Assembly: GCF_928382285.1 (NCBI RefSeq)
Contig: NZ_CAKMSS010000006.1
Coordinates: forward strand, 1-64,000
Source: Rothia nasimurium
GTDB lineage: Bacteria > Actinomycetota > Actinomycetes > Actinomycetales > Micrococcaceae
Direction: 5' to 3'
DNA: 64,000 nucleotides
The position numbers were made by a program, and so were the translations under genes. The notes beneath the pieces were generated by a model. That model was given only the letters and a program-made list of their open reading frames with translations, was not told the origin of the DNA and ran no database searches. Shown in pieces: positions 60,768 through 64,000 of the stretch (its first letter is position 1; each line of letters starts with the position of its first letter).

Positions 60768-61169
60768 ATGACCGCATCATCCCTTCCCTCAGACCAGCTC
60801 TTCCCCCAGGGCAAGCCTGCCCCTGCCGGTTCTTTCACCGGCCAGGCCTATATGCACCCGCTGGCACCCAGCAGCCAGCTACAGTCGCTTGCCGTCACCT
60901 TCGAGGCTGAAGCCCGCACCAACTGGCACACCCACGACGTTGGCCAGCTCATCGTGGTGACCTCCGGCATCTGCATCTACCAGCTTGAAGGCCAGGAACC
61001 CCAGACCCTCACACCCGGTGAAGCCTTCTTCTTTGAACCGGGCGTCAACCACTGGCACGGGGCCACCAGCGACGGGCCCATGACCCACATCGCAGTTACC
61101 CCCTTCAACGAGGACGGCGAATTCGTTAACTGGGGCGAACCCGTCGACGACGCCACCTACACCGGCTAG
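60768..61169 (+). CDS. Small cupin protein (mandelonitrile-lyase-like)
   Basis: This 133-residue single cupin has ARTNWHTHDVGQLIVVTSGI (first metal motif) and ALFFEPGVNHWHGA-like EAFFFEPGVNHWHGA (second motif). This pattern is seen in cupins annotated as (R)-mandelonitrile lyase and in uncharacterised carboxymuconolactone-associated cupins. The ATG at 60768 follows AGGAGA. A CATAAT -10 box lies about 30 bases upstream. The function is unknown. Confidence 0.8.
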   Translation: MTASSLPSDQLFPQGKPAPAGSFTGQAYMHPLAPSSQLQSLAVTFEAEARTNWHTHDVGQLIVVTSGICIYQLEGQEPQTLTPGEAFFFEPGVNHWHGATSDGPMTHIAVTPFNEDGEFVNWGEPVDDATYTG

Positions 61170-61186
61170 ACCCGATACACCTTCAC

Positions 61187-61247
61187 CAAGGACGCCGCCA
61201 CCTGCTCCCCTGCCCTCAGGCAGGAAAAGCGGGTGGCGGCGTCCTTA
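61187..61247. terminator. Terminator containing an inverted AAGGACGCC motif
   Basis: AAGGACGCCGCCACCTGC pairs with GCGGGTGGCGGCGTCCTT, with an inner CTGCC/GGCAG stem, between the convergent cupin and DUF1846 genes. It is nearly the same as the metE terminator. Confidence 0.9.
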
Positions 61248-61270
61248 CTCAGAAGCCCTACCGGGGAAGC

Positions 61271-62764
61271 CTAGCGCTTCTGGTAGAGGGCCTTCTTCTG
61301 GAACTTGGGGTCAGAGGTAACCAGCATGCCCAGGGAGCGGAAGATCCCCTCGTCCACCGAACCCAAAATGGTGGTGGTGTGTACGTCAGCGCCACGCAGG
61401 TTCTTAATCTGCTCAAGGGCAGCGCGGGCATCCTCGTCGTGGGCCGCAGAGGTTGAGAGGGCAATCAGCACCTCGTCGGTGTGCAGGCGGGGGTTCTGGC
61501 TACCCAGGTGCAGGGTCTTCAGGCGCTGGATGGGTTCCAGGGCCTCGTTGGACAGCAGGTGCTTGTTGTCGTCCAGGCCTGCCAGGTGCTTGAGCGCATT
61601 GAGCAGGGCAACAGCCGAGCAGCCAAGCAGGTCGGTGGTCTTACCGGTGATAATGGTTCCATCTGCCAGCTCGATCGCCGCACCGGGGGCACCGGTGGTT
61701 TCTTCGCGCAGACGGGCGGGGGTGACAACCGGGCGGTCGGTTTCCTTGATACCGGCCTTGGCCATGACCACGGCAGCGCGGTCCGACTGGGTGGAATCCA
61801 GGCCGCCGCGGGCCTCGTCCACCAGGGCCTTGAAGTAGCGGCGGATAATCTCCTGCTCAGAGGCATAACGGCAGGCGGCATCATCAGTAATGCAGTTACC
61901 GGCCATGTTCACTCCCATGTCGGTGGGTGACTGGTAGGGGGTAGTGCCGGTCATCTTCTGCAGCAACACCTTGAGCAGCGGGAAGGCCTCAACGTCGCGG
62001 TTGTAGTTGACGGTGGACTCGCCGTAAGCAGTCAGGTGGAAGTGATCGATAACGTTAGCGTCATCCAGGTCAACCGTGGCTGCTTCATAGGCCAGGTTGA
62101 CGGGATGCTCTAGGGGCAGGTTCCAGATGGGGAAGGTCTCGAACTTGGCATAGCCTGCCTTCACACCGCGCTTGTTCTCGTGGTACACCTGCGACAGGGC
62201 GGTTGCCAGCTTGCCGGAACCGGGGCCGGGAGCGGTAACAACCACCAGGTCACGGGTTGTTTCGGCAAACTCGTTGCGGCCCAGGCCGTCCTCGCTCACA
62301 ATCAGGTCGGTGTTGGTGGGGTAGCCGGGAATGACGCGGTGGCGGGAGACTTTCAGGCCCAGGCGCTCTAGGCGCTGCTTGAAGGCAACAGCCTTGGCGT
62401 TGTCGTCCTCCATCTGGGTAAGCACCACGTGCTCGACCAGAAAGCCGCGGTCTCGGAAGACGTCGACCAGGCGCAGCACGTCGTCCTCGTAGGTGATGCC
62501 CAGGTCAGCACGGATTTTGTTGCGCTGCAGGTCTTTGGCGTTGAGGCAGATAAGAATTTCTACCTCGTCGCGGATTTGCTCCAGCATCGCGATCTTGTTG
62601 TCGGGTGTGAAGCCGGGCAGCACACGGGAGGCGTGCATGTCGTCAAAGAGTTTGCCACCCATTTCGAGGTAGAGCTTGCCGCCGATTTCTTCGCGGCGCT
62701 CCTGGATGTGTCGAGACTGCATCTCGATGTACTTCTCACGGTCAAAACCAATTTTGTTCACCAT
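61271..62764 (-). CDS. DUF1846-family protein
   Basis: This 497-residue protein is conserved in Gram-positive bacteria. The start [20 protein letters not shown], the central [20 protein letters not shown] (P-loop-like) and [20 protein letters not shown] are characteristic of DUF1846. The function is not established. The ATG at 62764 gives family length, but no good ribosome site is visible. It is monocistronic. Confidence 0.85.
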   Translation of the reverse strand: MVNKIGFDREKYIEMQSRHIQERREEIGGKLYLEMGGKLFDDMHASRVLPGFTPDNKIAMLEQIRDEVEILICLNAKDLQRNKIRADLGITYEDDVLRLVDVFRDRGFLVEHVVLTQMEDDNAKAVAFKQRLERLGLKVSRHRVIPGYPTNTDLIVSEDGLGRNEFAETTRDLVVVTAPGPGSGKLATALSQVYHENKRGVKAGYAKFETFPIWNLPLEHPVNLAYEAATVDLDDANVIDHFHLTAYGESTVNYNRDVEAFPLLKVLLQKMTGTTPYQSPTDMGVNMAGNCITDDAACRYASEQEIIRRYFKALVDEARGGLDSTQSDRAAVVMAKAGIKETDRPVVTPARLREETTGAPGAAIELADGTIITGKTTDLLGCSAVALLNALKHLAGLDDNKHLLSNEALEPIQRLKTLHLGSQNPRLHTDEVLIALSTSAAHDEDARAALEQIKNLRGADVHTTTILGSVDEGIFRSLGMLVTSDPKFQKKALYQKR

Positions 62765-62875
62765 GGAATTTAAGCTTATCAAGACCATGGGTGCGAGCGC
62801 CCGCACACTGACCGCGTGGCGGCGGTGAGAGCGGGCACGTACAGCGCCTCCAGCTGTGTCTACTGTATGTTTCTT

Positions 62876-63250
62876 CTAGCTATGAGTCAGCTGGTTGACT
62901 CTCTGATTCGATAGACCAAGCAGCTTTGCCGTTTCTTTTTGGTTATACCCTCGGTCGAGAAGACCCTGAACAGTCTGCCGAGCTAGACGAGCGGCGATAG
63001 CCTGCTCCTCACGAGCTTTACGGTCACGCTCTTTTGAGCCCTCCCAGACAACTCTGATATCAGCGGGCATGATGTAGTCAATGAGCAGCCTGTAGCTACC
63101 GGGCTTCTGCTCGGTCACCAGCTCAATCACCTCCTGAGCGGCACGTTCAACATCATCGAGTTTAGCCGCCTGCCCCGCGCTATCGAGGCTAGGGATATCA
63201 ACCAGCCACCACCGCCCGTCCTTACGGGCCACTGCTTTAATTTCTTGCAT
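62876..63250 (-). CDS. hicB: HicB-type antitoxin
   Basis: This 124-residue protein has an N-terminal degraded RNase-H-like HicB fold (AVARKDGRWWLVDIPSLDSA) and a C-terminal helix-turn-helix (YNQKETAKLLGLSNQRVNQL) for operator binding. It starts 4 bases after hicA. It should bind and inhibit HicA and repress the operon via the large palindrome upstream. Confidence 0.78.
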   Translation of the reverse strand: MQEIKAVARKDGRWWLVDIPSLDSAGQAAKLDDVERAAQEVIELVTEQKPGSYRLLIDYIMPADIRVVWEGSKERDRKAREEQAIAARLARQTVQGLLDRGYNQKETAKLLGLSNQRVNQLTHS

Positions 63251-63254
63251 TTTT

Positions 63255-63458
63255 CTACCTCCAGTCGTGAGCCTCAGGCGGCAATATCTTAATAAGCTTT
63301 TGCATTACTCCCGGTGAGATAGAGCGGTGCCGTGGGACAACAAAACGCTCTCCATCTGGGCTTTGCCAGATTTCATGAGAGCCTTTCACTCTGAGTTTCT
63401 GCCAACCGAGAGACCTAAGAACCTTGATAACATCGCGGTACTTTTGCTCCTTGGTCAT
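63255..63458 (-). CDS. hicA: HicA-type mRNA interferase toxin
   Basis: This 67-residue double-stranded-RNA-binding-like toxin has LRSLGWQKLRVKGSHEIWQS with the catalytic His in GSHEIW, then VVPRHRSISPGVMQKLIK, the complete HicA pattern. It cleaves mRNA. Toxin before antitoxin is the normal hicAB order. A TATAGAT -10 box ends 7 bases before the ATG and there is no ribosome site, so the mRNA is probably leaderless. Confidence 0.88.
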   Translation of the reverse strand: MTKEQKYRDVIKVLRSLGWQKLRVKGSHEIWQSPDGERFVVPRHRSISPGVMQKLIKILPPEAHDWR

Positions 63459-63465
63459 TCGTTAA

Positions 63466-63505
63466 ATCTATACCCCCTTGATTTCTTAATCAAGGGGGTA
63501 TAGAT
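63466..63505 (-). promoter_or_regulatory. hicAB operator/promoter: perfect 18-bp-arm palindrome
   Basis: ATCTATACCCCCTTGATT (63466-63483) and its exact complement (63488-63505) surround TCTT. On the minus strand it contains TTGATT/CTTGAT as a -35 and TATAGAT as -10. HicB binding here would cover the whole promoter; as RNA it could also end the upstream diesterase transcript. Confidence 0.75.
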
Positions 63506-63508
63506 AAA

Positions 63509-64000
63509 TTATGGTTCAAGGTGCAGTAGCCGCTCGGGGTAGTCGGTAAAGACACCGGTGGCGCCCCAGTTTTTCAGCTCGTTGGCGCGGGCGGGGCTGT
63601 TGACCGTCCAGACGTTAACCTCGTACCCGGCCTCACGCAGGGCGCGGATGGTGGCTCGGGTCAGACCCCGGTCTTCCAGATGGGCTGCGCTAGCGTCGAT
63701 GAGTTCTAGCACAGAGCGCCAGTCGGGCTGGAACATCTCGGTGACGAAGAGAGCCCCCACCGCATACTGCGGGGCCCTGCGCTTGAACTCGGCCAGGAGC
63801 AGGTGGTTAAAGGAAGAAACAATGACGCCCCGGCCCGGCTGTAGACGGGCCAGCTCTTCACTAACCCTGTCGATGAGCAGGCGGGAGCGCTCTGCCCCCT
63901 GCTCGTTGGATTTCAGTTCGATGTTGAGGTTGAGCCCGCGCTCATTGGCCAGGTCAATGAGCTGGGCCAGGGTGGGCACCGGCTCCCCCGCCGTGTCGGG
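63509..64000 (-). CDS. Glycerophosphodiester phosphodiesterase, C-terminal part (runs off right edge)
   Basis: About 163 residues are visible. GLNLNIELKS carries the metal-binding Glu of GDPD enzymes, GVIVSSFNHLLLAEFKRRAP matches the central strand, and EVNVWTVNSPARANELKNWG with TGVFTDYPERLL is the diagnostic C-terminus. It hydrolyses glycerophosphodiesters to glycerol-3-phosphate. The N-terminal third, with the HRG motif, lies outside the window. Confidence 0.88.
   Translation of the reverse strand, partial: PDTAGEPVPTLAQLIDLANERGLNLNIELKSNEQGAERSRLLIDRVSEELARLQPGRGVIVSSFNHLLLAEFKRRAPQYAVGALFVTEMFQPDWRSVLELIDASAAHLEDRGLTRATIRALREAGYEVNVWTVNSPARANELKNWGATGVFTDYPERLLHLEP

Noticed and set aside
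1..64000. tRNA, rRNA or prophage modules
   Set aside because: No cloverleaf-like sequence, rRNA segment, phage structural gene or integrase was recognised on either strand by eye; a tRNAscan/Infernal run would be decisive.

Overview
The window looks like chromosomal DNA of a high-GC Gram-positive bacterium of the Micrococcaceae, most probably Rothia or a close relative. This is inferred from gene content, codon bias and actinobacterial families; no search was run. Most genes are housekeeping or transport functions at roughly 60% GC. A few islands have clearly different composition or broken genes.

Layout. 1-400: edge of a transposase-like gene and a relE toxin remnant. 425-3903: four-gene operon for amino-acid (probably cystine) import plus a trans-sulfuration enzyme. 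4204-8842: Tat-exported M26-like metalloprotease, NlpC/P60 wall hydrolase with an MtrA-like box, pirin. 9050-12477: type I-E CRISPR array whose cas operon has been replaced by an AT-rich segment carrying tet(M); only the 5' end of cas3 survives, with a nonsense codon. 12862-15851: CoA-binding protein, metY, DedA. 16010-18473: orphan RNase H-fold protein and a LytTR/DUF3021 pair. 18546-22870: ilvD, a GNAT pair, a MetE-like protein. 23265-28023: treR-treC and a TetR/MFS efflux pair. 28166-33459: corA, purA, membrane protein, phosphatase-like protein, aldo/keto reductase. 33566-37037: SAM-I riboswitch, metF, metE. 37131-43994: MFS pump, ChaB/Rho_N protein, vapBC, M13 peptidase, ornithine cyclodeaminase-like enzyme. 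44194-48822: DUF4870 protein, nadE, a DUF4143 ATPase inserted at the nadE 3' end, PAP2 phosphatase, AhpD-like protein, GNAT. 48973-53319: M18 aminopeptidase, CPBP protease, GT87-type transferase and partner. 53494-56365: McrBC restriction locus with a nonsense codon in mcrB. 56386-61169: DUF456 protein, a large membrane/cupredoxin/copper nitrite reductase fusion, lytic transglycosylase, cupin. 61271-64000: DUF1846 protein, hicAB, and the edge of a glycerophosphodiesterase gene.

Themes. Sulfur-amino-acid metabolism recurs (cystine import, trans-sulfuration, metY, metF, metE, MetE-like, SAM riboswitch). Two defence systems, type I-E CRISPR-Cas and McrBC, both look inactivated, while vapBC and hicAB look intact and a relE toxin is a remnant.

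The least explained material is non-coding or mobile. (i) A three-copy family of about 110-nt elements (42579, 48854, 56920) has a conserved core, but its outer stems differ completely between copies while each stays self-complementary. (ii) A 1377-bp unit at the nadE 3' end carries a DUF4143 ATPase and three 22-bp-spaced iterons, bounded by 45-bp duplications of the nadE end. (iii) The 9-mer GCGGACGCC occurs at least 21 times on the two strands, in genes and between them. (iv) There are several families of palindromic intergenic repeats.
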